NCBI GenBank assembly: GCA_021234155.1 | Contig: JAJEKV010000125.1 | Span: 501,178 to 565,177 of the forward strand | DNA from: Isoetes taiwanensis | Taxonomy: Eukaryota > Streptophyta > Lycopodiopsida > Isoetales > Isoetaceae | DNA length: 64,000 nt | Direction of reading: 5' to 3' | In this document: piece after piece, positions 22,641 through 32,650 of the stretch | How the letters are laid out: every line of letters starts with the position of its first letter | Position numbering within the stretch: the stretch's first letter is position 1 | The notes under the pieces: generated by a model | Told to the model about the DNA's origin: nothing | The model's database searches: none | Seen by the model: only the letters and a program-made list of their open reading frames with translations | Made by a program: the position numbers and the translations under genes

Positions 22641-23097
22641 GGGAAAAACTCTGAAATACCCTTATGTTTTGCTAAAATTGACAAAACGCCCCTGGTTTTG
22701 GGGGTATTTTTATGGAAATGACCATAACGTTTTTGTGATAATCCAAATGGGAATGAGTCTTTTAAATCTATTGTAAAGGAGAATGAGATCTTTCTATCAA
22801 ATGTAAGATCACATAAATCGGAGTCTTAAATCACAAGTTATGTTATTTTTAATACACAAGAAAATTGTAGAAATTTCAAAGGGATTTACGAGACCATAAC
22901 TTGAGATTTCGGAATCTGATTCAGGAGATCTTAACTTTCATGAAAAGGTCTCATCTTCTTCTACAATATATCTGAAAGACACCACATCATTTGGATTAGG
23001 TAAAAAAAGTTACGGTCATTTCCATAAAAATACCCCCAAAACCAGGGGCGTTTTGTCAATTTAAGCAAAACATAAGGGTATTTGAGAGTTTTTTCCC
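22641..23097. mobile_element. Foldback/MITE-like element with ~95-bp terminal inverted repeats
   Basis: The arm 22641-22735 starts GGGAAAAACTCTGAAATACC. It is matched in reverse complement by 23003-23097 with only a few differences, including the shared GCCCCTGGTTTTGGGGG segment. The centre, about 270 bases, is AT-rich and non-coding. This fits a non-autonomous DNA transposon. The flanks are AT-rich (AAATT on the left, TAATT on the right) and no exact target-site duplication could be fixed. Confidence 0.75.
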
Positions 23098-23601
23098 TAA
23101 TTAATTTAATATGGCCTAAGGTAATCTACAAGGGATATATGAATGCCCCTTAACTGGCAGATCCTCGCAGATTTTCAATCGAGATCGTTCTTTTCAGATG
23201 CATTATTAGCCGTAATTGCCATCTACCATGTGATAAACATGCTACAAACAGTTTGTCATGATAAATAGTTTGCAGACCATTTACCAGAAGCAGAAGCTCC
23301 GATATCTGATATTCTAGCTTTGAAGATTGTTCCACTGCCAAATCTCACCATATTCCAAAATTTGACGAAGATCTGCCGGCCGTAAAAGAAGATTTTGCAG
23401 CGGCCTTATACCAAAAAGCCCGAATCTTTGAAAACCCGCCTTCTAAGCCTTAGGGATCAGTCAGTTAGAAAGATTTTTTTTTTCCTTCCGAATCAAAGAG
23501 AAGCTCTCTGCCATGGTTCCGTGCCAACGCTTCTCTGCCATAGTGGAAGTGAAAAATCTGCTCGGACCTCTCAATTAAAGGGGTCAAATGCCTGTCCACG
23601 C

Positions 23602-23675
23602 CCATTACGGCAAAAATAAATGGGCTCATTTATTTTGCCGTAATGCGAGCCCATTTATTTTGCCATAATGGGCTC
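23602..23675. repeat. Nested inverted repeats, GCCCATTA...TAATGGGC type
   Basis: The string CCCATTACGGC is followed by an A/T stretch, GGGCTCATTTATTTTGCCGTAATG, and then a further GAGCCCATTTATTTTGCCATAATGGGC-like copy. The two versions can pair with each other in two ways. This stretch is upstream of the Helitron array. The rest of 23098-23714 has no supported gene. Confidence 0.5.
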
Positions 23676-23714
23676 TTACACGGGTTTAACCCCTTCATAA
23701 TGACTAAGCGCTAA

Positions 23715-23749
23715 TCCACACTCTTTCCTTTTATTCTTATATTATATAA
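23715..23749 (-). mobile_element. Remnant 5' end of a third Helitron-like unit
   Basis: Directly after the CTAG terminus of the next unit, the minus strand reads TTATATAATATAAG, an AAAGGAAAGAGTG stretch following. This closely resembles the 5' end of the adjacent unit (TCTAATTATAATAAG, then AGGAAAGAGTG), except that the initial TC has become TT. It suggests that the array once continued to the left. Confidence 0.4.
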
Positions 23750-23849
23750 CTAGAAAAGGGCCCGGCCTGATGGCCGGGCCCTTTTCTTTTGTTCCTTTCC
23801 TCGGCTCGGCCGGCCTCGCCTCGGTTTGGCTCCACCCACGTGCCCTATC

Positions 23850-25000
23850 TCCCTCTCTCCTCTCTCTCCTCTCTGTCTTCTCTCTCTTCTCTCTCCTATC
23901 TCTTCCCTCTCTCTCCCATGTCCCTTCGCTCTCTCTCTCTCTCTCCCCTCTCTCTCTTCTCTCTCTCCTTTCCCTCTTCTCTCTCCTATCTCTTCTCTCC
24001 CTTCTCCCTTTTTTCTCCTCTCTCCTTTCCTTTCTCTCTTCCCTCATCTCTCTCTCCTCTCTCTATCTCTCTATCTCTATCTCTATCTCTCTCCTTTCTT
24101 TTCTTTATCTCTCTCTCTCTCTATCTCTCTCTCTCTCTCTCTATCTTTCTCCTTTCTTTTCTCTCTCTCTATCTCTCTCTGTCTCCCTCTTTTCTGTCTT
24201 CTCTTCTCTCTCTCCCCTCTCTTTCCCCTGTCTCTCATCTTTCTCTCTCCTCTTTTTTCCTTCTCTCTCCCCTCTCTCTTCTCTCTCTTCTCCCTCCTCT
24301 CTATTCTCTCTCCTTTCTCTCTCTTCTTTCTTCCTTGTCTCCTTTCTCTCTTTCTCTCTCTCTCTCTCTCCTCTCTCCTCTCTCCTCTCTTTCCTCTCTC
24401 CACTTTCTCTTCTCTTTTCTGTCTCTCTGCTCTCTCTATATGTCTCCCCTCTCTCTCTACCGTTCTGTCTCTCTCTGTCTCTCTGTCTTCCCTCTCTCTC
24501 TTCCCTCTCTCTCATCTCTCTTCTCCCTCCTCTCTCTTCTCTCCCCTCTCTCTCTCCCCCCCTCTCTCTTCCCGGAGGCCGGCCGAGCCTCGATTTGGAC
24601 CCCATTAACACTTTTGACTGAGCCCCTTCCCTTTTCTAGCATCTCTCTCTCCTCTCTCTCCTTTCTCTGGTCTCTCTCCCCTTCTCTCATATTCTCCCTC
24701 CTCTCGCTCCTCTCTCTTCTCTCTCCTCCCTTTCTTGTCCCTCCTCTCTCCCTTTGCATCTCTTCTCCCACTCTCTCTTCTCTTTCTCCTCTCTCTTCTC
24801 TCTCCTCTCTTTCTTCTCTCTTCTCTCTTTTCTCTCTCTTCTCTCTCCCTCCTCTCTCCCATCTCTCTCTTCTCTCTCTCCTCTCTCTGCTCCCCTTCTC
24901 CCTTTCTCTCTATACTCTCTATTCTCTCTTCTCTCTCTTCTCTATCTCCTCCTCCTCTCTCTCTCCTCCCCTCTCTCTTCTCTCTCTTCCCTCTCTGTAA
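23850..25000. repeat. 1.15-kb CT-rich microsatellite tract
   Basis: The plus strand is almost wholly pyrimidine, made of CTCTCT, CCTCTCTC and TTCTCTCTC runs. It is broken by a few purine-containing words and by one GC-rich insert near 24570-24610 (GGCCGGCCGAGCCTCGATTTGG-like). Long open frames on either strand (Ser/Leu/Pro or Arg/Glu repeats) are artefacts of the repeat. Confidence 0.95.
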
Positions 25001-25002
25001 AG

Positions 25003-26290
25003 TATTATCCATAAGGAGCCTACTTACACCTACTACCATGCAAGTCCATATACACACATGCCCTACTACCAATTCTAAAGTATCACTCATGAGAAGAACA
25101 CTACCAATTCCAAAGTATCACCTATGAGGATCTTACTCACATCTACTGCACTCCATGGTATTACACAGTCTTATTCACACATACTGCTCAACCCTCTATT
25201 CCATTACCAACAAAGTATCATTCATGAGTAACATACTCACACATGCCCATGAGGCCACATCTACTACCTCTGCTACCAATTCTAAAGTATGTCAATTCTA
25301 AAGTATCGCCCATGTGAAGCTTACACACACCCATCATACCCATCATACTTACTACCAATTCCAAAGTATCAGCTCCAGAATATTCTATTTTGAGCATTTG
25401 CAAGGTTTCAAGAAACTTTCTACTTTTAGACTGAGGTGCTTCTAGAGCATAGATGGTTGCCCTATAGCATCTAGAACACTCTAGAACATTCTATTTTGAG
25501 TTTTTACAAAGTTTTAGCAAACTTTTCTGTTTTTAGACTACCGTACTTTCTATTTTTAGACTGAGATGCTTACCCTAGAGCATCTGAAACATTCTAGGAC
25601 ATTCTATTAATGTTTTTACAAAGTTTAAGCAAACTTTCTATTTTTTAGACTAAAACTTTCTATTTTTAGATTGACGTGCTTACCCTTGAACGTCTGCAAC
25701 ATTCCAGAAAATTCTTATTTTGAGCATTTGCAAAGTTTCCAAAAACTTTCTATTTTTGGATTGAGGTGCTTACCCATGAGCATCTGCAACATTCCATAAC
25801 ATTCTATGTTGAGCATTTGCAAAGTTTCAAAAAACTTTCTATTTTTAGATTGAAACTTTCTATTTCTAGACTGAGGTGCTTGCCCATGAGCATCTGGAAC
25901 ATTTCAGAACATTCTATTTTGAGCATTTGCAAAGTTTCAAAAAACTTTCTATTTTTAATTTTGAAACTTTCTATTTTTAGATTGAGGTGCTTGCCCATGG
26001 CTGGAACATTCCACGACATTCTATTTTGAGCATTTGCAAAGTTTCAAAAACTTCTATTTTTTGAAACTTTCTATTTTTTTAGACTTTCTATTTTGAGGTG
26101 CTTACCCATGAGCATCTGGAACATTCCACAACATTCTATTTTGAGCATTTGCAAAGTTTCAAAAAAACTTCTATTTTTAGACTGAGACTTTCTATTTTTA
26201 GACTGAGGTGCTTACTCATGAGCATCTGGAACATTCTAGGACATTCCAAGAGATTCTAGAACATTCTAGAACTATCCTTGAATTAATTAG
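25003..26290. repeat. Satellite-like region of unit 1 with HSE-bearing monomers
   Basis: After a 450-base non-tandem part shared with 30662-31110, degenerate monomers of roughly 110-125 bases follow. Each contains CTTTCTATTTTTAGA, GAGGTGCTTACCCATGAGCA and then a GAACATTCCAGAACATTC-type word. In that last word the GAA and TTC triplets alternate every five bases, for example at 25702-25714 and 25897-25914. No protein is encoded. Confidence 0.85.
26229..26271. promoter_or_regulatory. Nine-unit HSE-like pentamer array in unit 1
   Basis: Triplets at 26229, 26234, 26239 and so on to 26269 read GAA, TTC, GGA, TTC, AGA, TTC, GAA, TTC, GAA. Seven of nine match the alternating nGAAn/nTTCn rule in unbroken 5-base register. 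The array sits at the satellite end nearest the Helitron 5' terminus. Confidence 0.55.
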
Positions 26291-26334
26291 GCCCCAGCCT
26301 TAACTAAGCATGGACTTCATATTATTTCAAGAAA

Positions 26335-26520
26335 AGACTGGTTGGTCTAGTGGTAAGGGTGGGGGTTTGGGGGCAATGTCGGGGTTGAGTCCGTGGTAAA
26401 CCAAAAAAATTTTGTCCACCAAACTTGGGAGCTGAGAGGCCAAGGCCCACGGACGACCCAGATCGCGCCACGTGGCGCCTCCTCCACCGTTGGATGGGCG
26501 TGGGTTTCACTAACACTCAC
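26335..26520 (+). mobile_element. tRNA-derived SINE-like segment, copy 1
   Basis: An exact A box TGGTCTAGTGG lies at 26343-26353. A degenerate B box, GGGGTTGAGTCC with one C lost, lies at 26381-26392. The body downstream (CCACCAAACTTGGGAGCT, then GCGCCACGTGGCGCC) is shared with copy 2 at 32468-32650. It lies just inside the 5' end of Helitron-like unit 1. Confidence 0.65.
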
Positions 26521-26639
26521 TCTTTCCTATTTTCTTATTATAATTAGACTAGAAAACGGGCCCGTTCTATCTTCCTTTTTTCCTCCTTTCTATTTTCTCG
26601 TTGGCCCTCGGCCGGCCTCGCCTCGGTTTGGGCCCACCC

Positions 26640-27672
26640 ATGTGCCCTATCTCCTATCTCCTATCTCTTCCCTCTCTTCTCTCTCCTCTCTCCTCTCTCT
26701 TCCCTCATCTCCCTTTCTCTCTCTCTTTTTTTCTCTTTTCTCTATCCCTCTCCCTGTCTCTCTTCTCTCCCTTTTTTGCTCTTTTCTCTCTCATCTTTCC
26801 TCTCTCTCCTAATCCGCCTCAGTTTGGGCCCTCTTCTTCCCTATGTCCCTCTCTTGTCTCTCTCTTCTCTCTCTCCTCTCTCCTCTCTCTTCCCTCATCT
26901 CCCTTTCTCTCTCTCTTTTCTCTTCTCTCTATGGGAGTCTCTCTTCTCTCTCCCTCTCTCTTCTTTTTTCTTTCTCCCTCTCTTCTCTCTCTCTCCTCTC
27001 TTCCTCTCTTTCTCCCTCTCTCTTCTCTTCTCTTTGTCTTTCTCCCTCTCTCCTCTCTCCCTCTCTTCTCTCTCTCTCTCTCTTTTCTCTCTCCTCTCTC
27101 TCTATTTCTCCCTCTCTCTATCTCCCTTTGTCTCTATTCTCTCTCCTCTCTCTTCTTTGTCTCTCCTCTCTCCTTGCTCTCTCTCTCCTCTCTCTTCCTC
27201 CTTCTTCTCTCTCTCCTCTCCCTCCCATGCTCCCTCTCTCTCTCTCTCTCTTTCTCTCTCCTCTCTCTTCTCTCTCTCTCTCTCTCTTCTCTCCCTCTTC
27301 CCTCTCTCTTCTCTCTCCTCCTCTCTCTTTCTCTCTCTCTCTCTCCTCTCTCTTCCCTCTCCTCTTCCCTTTTCTTTTTGTTCCTCTCCCTCTCTCCTCT
27401 TTCTCCTCTCTCTCCCCCTCTCTTTGGGCCCACCCGTGCCCCCTCTCCCTCTCTTTCTCTCTCTTCTCTCTGGCTTCTCTCTCTCTCCTCTCCTCTCTCC
27501 CTCTCTCTTCCCTCATCTCCCTTTCTCTCTCTCTCTCTTTTCTCTTCTCTCTATCCCTCTCCCTCTTGTCTCTCTTCTCTCTCCTCTCTCTTCTTTTCTC
27601 TCTCCCTCTCTTCTCTCTCTTCTCTCTCTCCTCTCTTTCTCCCTCCTCTCTCTTCTCTTCTCTCTCTCTCTT

Positions 27673-27728
<56 letters not shown>

Positions 27729-29120
27729 CTCTTCTCCTTTTCTCCCCCCTCTCTCTCTCTCCCTTCTCTCTGCTTTCTCTCTCCTCTCTCTTCTTTGTCT
27801 CTCCTCTCTCTCCTTCTCTCTCTCTCCTCTCTCTTCTTCCATCCTTCTTCTCTCTCTTCTCTCTCCTCTCCCTTGCTCCCTTCTCTCTCTCTCTATCTTT
27901 CTCTCTCTCTTGTCTTTTCTCTCTCTCTCTCTTCAAGGTTCTCTTCCCTCTCTCTTCTCTCTCCTCTCTCTCTCCTCTCTCCTCATCTCTCTTCTTTCTC
28001 CCCTCCCTCTCCTCTCTCTCCCCTCTTCCCTTTCTCTCTTCTCTCTCCTCTCTCTTCCCTCCTCTTCTCTCTTCTCTCTCTCTCTCTCTCTTCTCCCTCT
28101 CTCCTCCCTCTCTCTCTCTCTCGAAATCTCCTCTCTCTCCTCTCTCTCTCCTATCTCTCTCCTCTAAAAAAATTTTCTCCCCTCTCTCTATCTCTCTCTC
28201 TCTCCTCTCTCTCTTTTCTATTTCTCTATCTCCTCTTTCTCTCTTCTCTCTCCTCTCTCTTCCTCTCCTCTCTTCTCTCTCTCTCTCTCTCCCTCTCTCC
28301 TCTCCTCTCTCTTCTCTCTTCCTCTCTTCTCTCTCTCCTCTCTCCTCTCTCTTTCCCATTCTCTCTCTCTCTCCTCTCTCTCTATTTCTCCCCTCTCTCC
28401 TCTCTCTCTCTCTCTCCTCTCTCTCTATCTCCTTCCTCTCTTCTCCTATTTCTCTCCTCTCTCTATTTCTCTCCTCTCTCTCTACCTTTCTCTCTCTTTT
28501 TCTCTTTCTCTCTCTCATCTCTCTTCTTTCCCCCCTCTCTCCTCTCTCTTCCCTCTTTCTTCTCTCTCTTCTCTCTCTCCCTCCTCTCTTTTCTCTCCTC
28601 TCTCTCTTTCCTTTCTCTCTCTCTTCTCTCTCTCTCCTCTCTCTCTCTCTCTATTCTCTCTCCTCTCTCTTCTTTGTCTCTCTCTCTCCTCTCCTCTCTC
28701 TCTCCTCTCTCTTCCTCCTCTCTCCTCTCTCTTCTCTCTCCTCCCATTCTCCTTCTCTCTCTCTCTCTATCTTTTTCTCTCTCTCTCTCTTTTCTCTCTC
28801 TCTCTCTCTCTCTTCTCTTCTCCTCTCTTCCCTCTCTCTTTCTCTCTCTCTCTCTCTCCTCTCCTCTCTCTCTCTCTTCTCTCTCCTCTCTCTCCCTCTC
28901 TTTCAAAGTCTTCCTTTCCTCTCTTCTCTCTCTCTCTCTCTTCCCTCTTCTCCCTCTCCTCTCTCTCTCTTCTCTCTCTCCTCTCTCTATTTTCTCTCCT
29001 CCCTCTCTCCTCTCTCTTTCTCTCTCTCCTCTCTCTCCTCTTTCCTCTCTCTTCTCTCCTCTCTCTCTCCTATCTCTCTCCCTCTCTCTCTTTCTTTCTC
29101 CCTCTCTCTCTCATCTCCTA

Positions 29121-29160
<40 letters not shown>

Positions 29161-29700
29161 CTTTCTCTCCCTCTTCCCTCTCTCTTCTCTCTCTCCTCTT
29201 TCTCTCTCATCTCTCTCTTTCTTTCTCCTCTCTCTCCCTCTCAAACTTTCCCTTTTAGTTTCTCTTCTTTCTCTCTCTCTCTTCCCTCCCTCTCCTCTCT
29301 CCTCTTTCTCTCTCTCTCCTCTCTCTCTCTCTCCTCTCTCCTCTCTTCTATTCTCTCTCCTCTCTCTCTCTCCTCTCTCTCTAGAACATTCTCTCTCTTT
29401 CTCTTTCTCCTTCTGGATCTCTCTATCTCTCTCTCCTCTCTCTATCTCCCTATTTCTCTCCTCTCTCTCTATTTCTCCCCCTCTCTCTCTATTATTTTCT
29501 CTCTCTTTTCAATTTCTCTCTCTCCTCTCTCCTCTCTCTCTCTCCTCCTCTCTCTCCTCCCCTCCTCTCTCCTCTCTTTTGAGGGTTCTCCTCTCCTCTC
29601 TCTCCTCTCTCTCCTCTCTCTTTCTCTACCTCTCTCTCTACCTTTCTCTCTCTTTTCTATTTCTCTCTCTCCCTCTTCTCCCTCCTCTCTCTTCTCTTTC
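26640..29700. repeat. 3-kb CT-rich microsatellite tract
   Basis: About 3 kb of nearly pure pyrimidine lies on the plus strand, mainly (CT)n with CCT and TTC variants. There is a pure run of about 25 CT units near 27670-27725. GC-rich GGGCCCACCC-type words interrupt it near 26820 and 27425. It occupies the same place in unit 2 as the shorter tract does in unit 1, next to the Helitron 3' hairpin. Confidence 0.95.
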
Positions 29701-30090
29701 CTAATTTCAGGGTTTCAAAAAAAGGCTATTTTTAGACTCTCCCTTTCTATTTTTGCATCCATTCCTCGGCTCGGCCCCTCTCTCCTTTTCCTTCTATTTT
29801 GAGCCCACCCATCGACCTTTTCATTTGCATCCTTCCTCATTTCGGCCCCTCAGGAGCCTCGCCTCGATTTGGGCATGCTTGGGATTATTCTCGGCTCGGC
29901 CTCGGCCTTGGTAGAGACCTCTCCTCGATTTGGGCTCACCCATGTAGTCTACATAGAGGAACTTAGTCACATCTACTACAAATTTCAAAGTATCATTCCT
30001 ACTATCAACTCCAAAGTCTCAAATATCATTCCTCGGCGAGGCCCCGGACTCCGGGGCTTCGCCTCGGTTTGGGCCCATCCACTATCATAT
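29700..30090. repeat. Recurrent GC-rich boundary motif region
   Basis: Between the pyrimidine tract and the satellites, a motif of the form CTCGGC..CGCCTCGGTTTGGGCCCACCCA occurs several times (about 29765, 29850, 29890, 30030-30075). The same motif appears at the edges of, or inside, the pyrimidine tracts near 23800, 24570, 26600 and 26815. It may be an older repeat unit in which the CT runs expanded. No gene is seen. Confidence 0.6.
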
Positions 30091-30661
30091 ATTGGGAGCT
30101 TAGTACATCTACTATGAATTTTAAAGTACAACCCCTATATGTTCAAGAAGCTTTCCCTGTTACTTAACATCCATTGAACAACCACCCATGAGGAGCTTAC
30201 TCATGCCTATTACTAATTCCAAAGTATCATCTATGCATGAGGAGTTTACTCACACATATTACTATTTCTAAAGTACTATCCATAAGGAGCCTACTTATAC
30301 CTACTACTACTTTCAAAGTATTACCTATTGGGAGCTTAGTACATCTACTATGAATTTTAAAGTACAACCCCTATATGTTCAAGAAGCTTTCCCTGTTACT
30401 TAACATCCATTGAACAACCACCCATGAGGAGCTTACTCATGCCTATTAATAATTCCAAAGTATCAACTATGCATGAGGAGTTTTATCCACTTTCAAAGTA
30501 TTACCTATTGGGAGCTTAGTACATCTACTATGAATTTTAAAGTACAACCCCTATATGTTCAAGAAGCTTTCCCTGTTACTTAACATCCATTGAACAACCA
30601 CCCATGAGGAGCTTACTCATGCCTATTATTAATTCCAAAGTATCACCTATGCATGAGGAGT
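30091..30661. repeat. Three copies of a ~180-bp repeat
   Basis: The unit starting ATTGGGAGCTTAGTACATC begins at 30091, 30327 and 30507. Each copy continues through TTTCCCTGTTACTTAACATC and a CCCATGAGGAGCTTACTC stretch. The spacing is 236 and then 180 bases because the first copy carries an insertion. The copies are nearly identical. Confidence 0.9.
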
Positions 30662-32410
30662 TTTATCCATAAGGAGCCTACTTATACCTACTACCATGCA
30701 AGTCCATATACACACATGACTTACCACCAATTCTAAAGTATCACTCATAAGGAGAACACTACCAATTCCAAAGTATCACCTATGAGGATCTTACTCACAC
30801 CTACTGGACTCCAGGGCATTTCACAGTCTTATTCACACATACTACTCAACCCTCTATTCCATTACCAATAAAGTATCATTCATGAGTAGCATACTGACAC
30901 ATGCTCATGAGGCCACATCTCTACTACCTCTACTACCAATTCTAAAGTATGTCAATTCTAAAGTATCATCCATGTGAAGCTTACACACACCCATCATACC
31001 CATCACACTTACTACCAATTCCAAAATATCACCTCCAGAATATTCTATTTTGAGTATTTGCAAGGTTTCAAGAAACTTTCTACTTTTAGACTGAGGTCTT
31101 ATTCACACATAATGCTCAACCCTCTATTCCATTACCAATAAAGTATCTTTCATGAGTAACATACTCACACATGCCCATGAGGCCACATCTACTACCTCTA
31201 CTACCAATTCTAAAGTATGTCAATTCTAAACTATCACCCATGTAAAGTATCACCTCCAGAATATTCTATTTTGAGCATTTGCAAGGAGACTGAGGTGCTT
31301 CTAGAGCATAGGTGGTTGCCCTATAGCATCTGGAACACTCTAGAACATTCTATTTTGAGTTTTTGCAAAGTTTTAACAAACTTTTCTGTTCTTAGACTAC
31401 CGTACTTTCTATTTTTAGGCTGAGATGCTTACCCTAGAGCATCTGAAACACTCTAGGACATTCTATTTGAGTTTTTACAAAGTTTAAGCAAACTTTCTAT
31501 TTTTAGACTGAAACTTTCTATTTTTAGACTGAGGTGCTTACCTTTGAGTATTTGCAACATTCCAGAACATTCTACTTTGAGCATTTGCAAAGTTTCAAAA
31601 AACATTCTATTTTTGGATTGCGGTGTTTACCCATGAGCACCTGGAACATTCCACAACATTCTATTTTGAGCATTTACAAAGTTTCAAAAAACTTTCTATT
31701 TTTAGACTGAAACTTTCTATTTTTAGATTGAGGTGCTTACCCATGAGCATCTGGAACATTCCAGAACATTCTATTTTGAGCATTTTTTAGCTGAGATGCT
31801 TACCCTAGAGCATCTGAAACACTCTAGGACATTCTATTTGAGTTTTTACAAAGTTTAAGCAAACTTTCTATTTTTAGACTGAAACTTTCTATTTTTAGAC
31901 TGAGGTGCTTACCTTTGAGTATTTGCAACATTCCAGAACATTCTACTTTGAGCATTTGCAAAGTTTCAAAAAACATTCTATTTTTGGATTGCGGTGTTTA
32001 CCCATGAGCACCTGGAACATTCCACAACATTCTATTTTGAGCATTTACAAAGTTTCAAAAAACTTTCTATTTTTAGACTGAAACTTTCTATTTTTAGATT
32101 GAGGTGCTTACCCATGAGCATCTGGAACATTCAAGAACATTCTATTTTGAGCATTTGCAAAGTTTCAAAAACTTTCTATTTTTAGACTGAAACTTTCTAT
32201 TTTTAGATTGAGGTGCTTACCCATGAGCACGGAACATTCCACAACATTCTATTTTGAGCATTTGCAAAGTTTCAAAAAAAATTTCTATTTTTAGACTGAA
32301 AGTTTCTATTTTTAGACTGAGGTGCTTATTCATGAGCATCTGGAACATTCTAGGACATTCCAAGAGATTCTAGAAGATTCTAGAACATTCTAGAACATCC
32401 TAGAGTATCC
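30662..32410. repeat. Satellite-like region of unit 2, including a recent 371-bp duplication
   Basis: This is the counterpart of 25003-26290. Around 31100-31300 part of the left block is repeated. From 31419 a 371-base block is followed at 31790 by a nearly identical copy (to about 32160). The monomers carry perfect four-unit GAAcaTTCcaGAAcaTTC words, for example at 31754-31771 and 32125-32142. Confidence 0.85.
32343..32410. promoter_or_regulatory. HSE array upstream of the aminotransferase-like gene
   Basis: Triplets in exact 5-base register start at 32343: GAA, TTC, GGA, TTC, AGA, TTC, GAA, TTC, GAA, TTC, GAA, then TCC, GAG, TCC. The six from 32368 to 32395 are perfect. Heat-shock factors bind as trimers to at least three such units, so this could bind several trimers. 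It lies about 545 bases upstream of the start codon at 32954, inside the 5' part of Helitron-like unit 2. Confidence 0.6.
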
Positions 32411-32467
32411 TTGAATTAATTAGGCCCCAGCCTTAACTATGCATGGACTTCCTATTATTTCAAGAAA

Positions 32468-32650
32468 AGACTGGTTGGTCTAGTGGTAAGGGTGGGGGGT
32501 TTGGGGGGCAATGTCCAGGGTTCGAGTCCCTGGTAAAGCAAAAAAATTTTGTCCACCAAACTTGGGAGCTTTTGAGGGGCCAAGGCCCACGGACGGCCGA
32601 GATCGCGCCACGTGGCGCCTCCTGGACCGTCGGATGGGCCGTGGAATACT
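32468..32650 (+). mobile_element. tRNA-derived SINE-like segment, copy 2
   Basis: The A box TGGTCTAGTGG (32476-32486) and B box GGTTCGAGTCC (32519-32529) both fit the pol III consensus and are 43 bases apart. The T-arm CCAGG...CCTGG can pair over five bases (32515-32533). The rest does not fold as a full tRNA, so this is a SINE head, not a tRNA gene. The body ends near the Helitron 5' terminus. Confidence 0.7.

Larger units (their letters stand above)
23750..26548 (-). mobile_element. Helitron-like unit 1 (non-autonomous)
   Basis: In minus orientation the 5' terminus is TC at 26548-26547, followed by TAATTATAATAAG. The 3' terminus is CTAG at 23753-23750, preceded by a hairpin with a perfect 14-bp stem and a 4-base loop (23754-23767 with 23772-23785), and the next base is T. 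TC start, 3' hairpin, CTAG end and insertion between A and T are the defining marks of Helitrons. No Rep/helicase is encoded. The interior holds a 1.2-kb polypyrimidine tract, HSE-rich satellite and a SINE head. It is flanked directly by unit 2. Confidence 0.6.

Noticed and set aside
26601-29704. Open frames of about 885 and 953 codons across the CT tract, and long Arg/Glu frames on the other strand
   Set aside because: CT repeats contain no stop codons in any frame, so long Ser/Leu/Pro or Arg/Glu frames are unavoidable. There is no start context, codon structure or domain.
32468-32540. Possible tRNA gene
   Set aside because: The A and B boxes and T-arm are tRNA-like, but no acceptor stem or anticodon arm can be formed and the segment recurs as part of a longer repeat. 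It is a SINE head.
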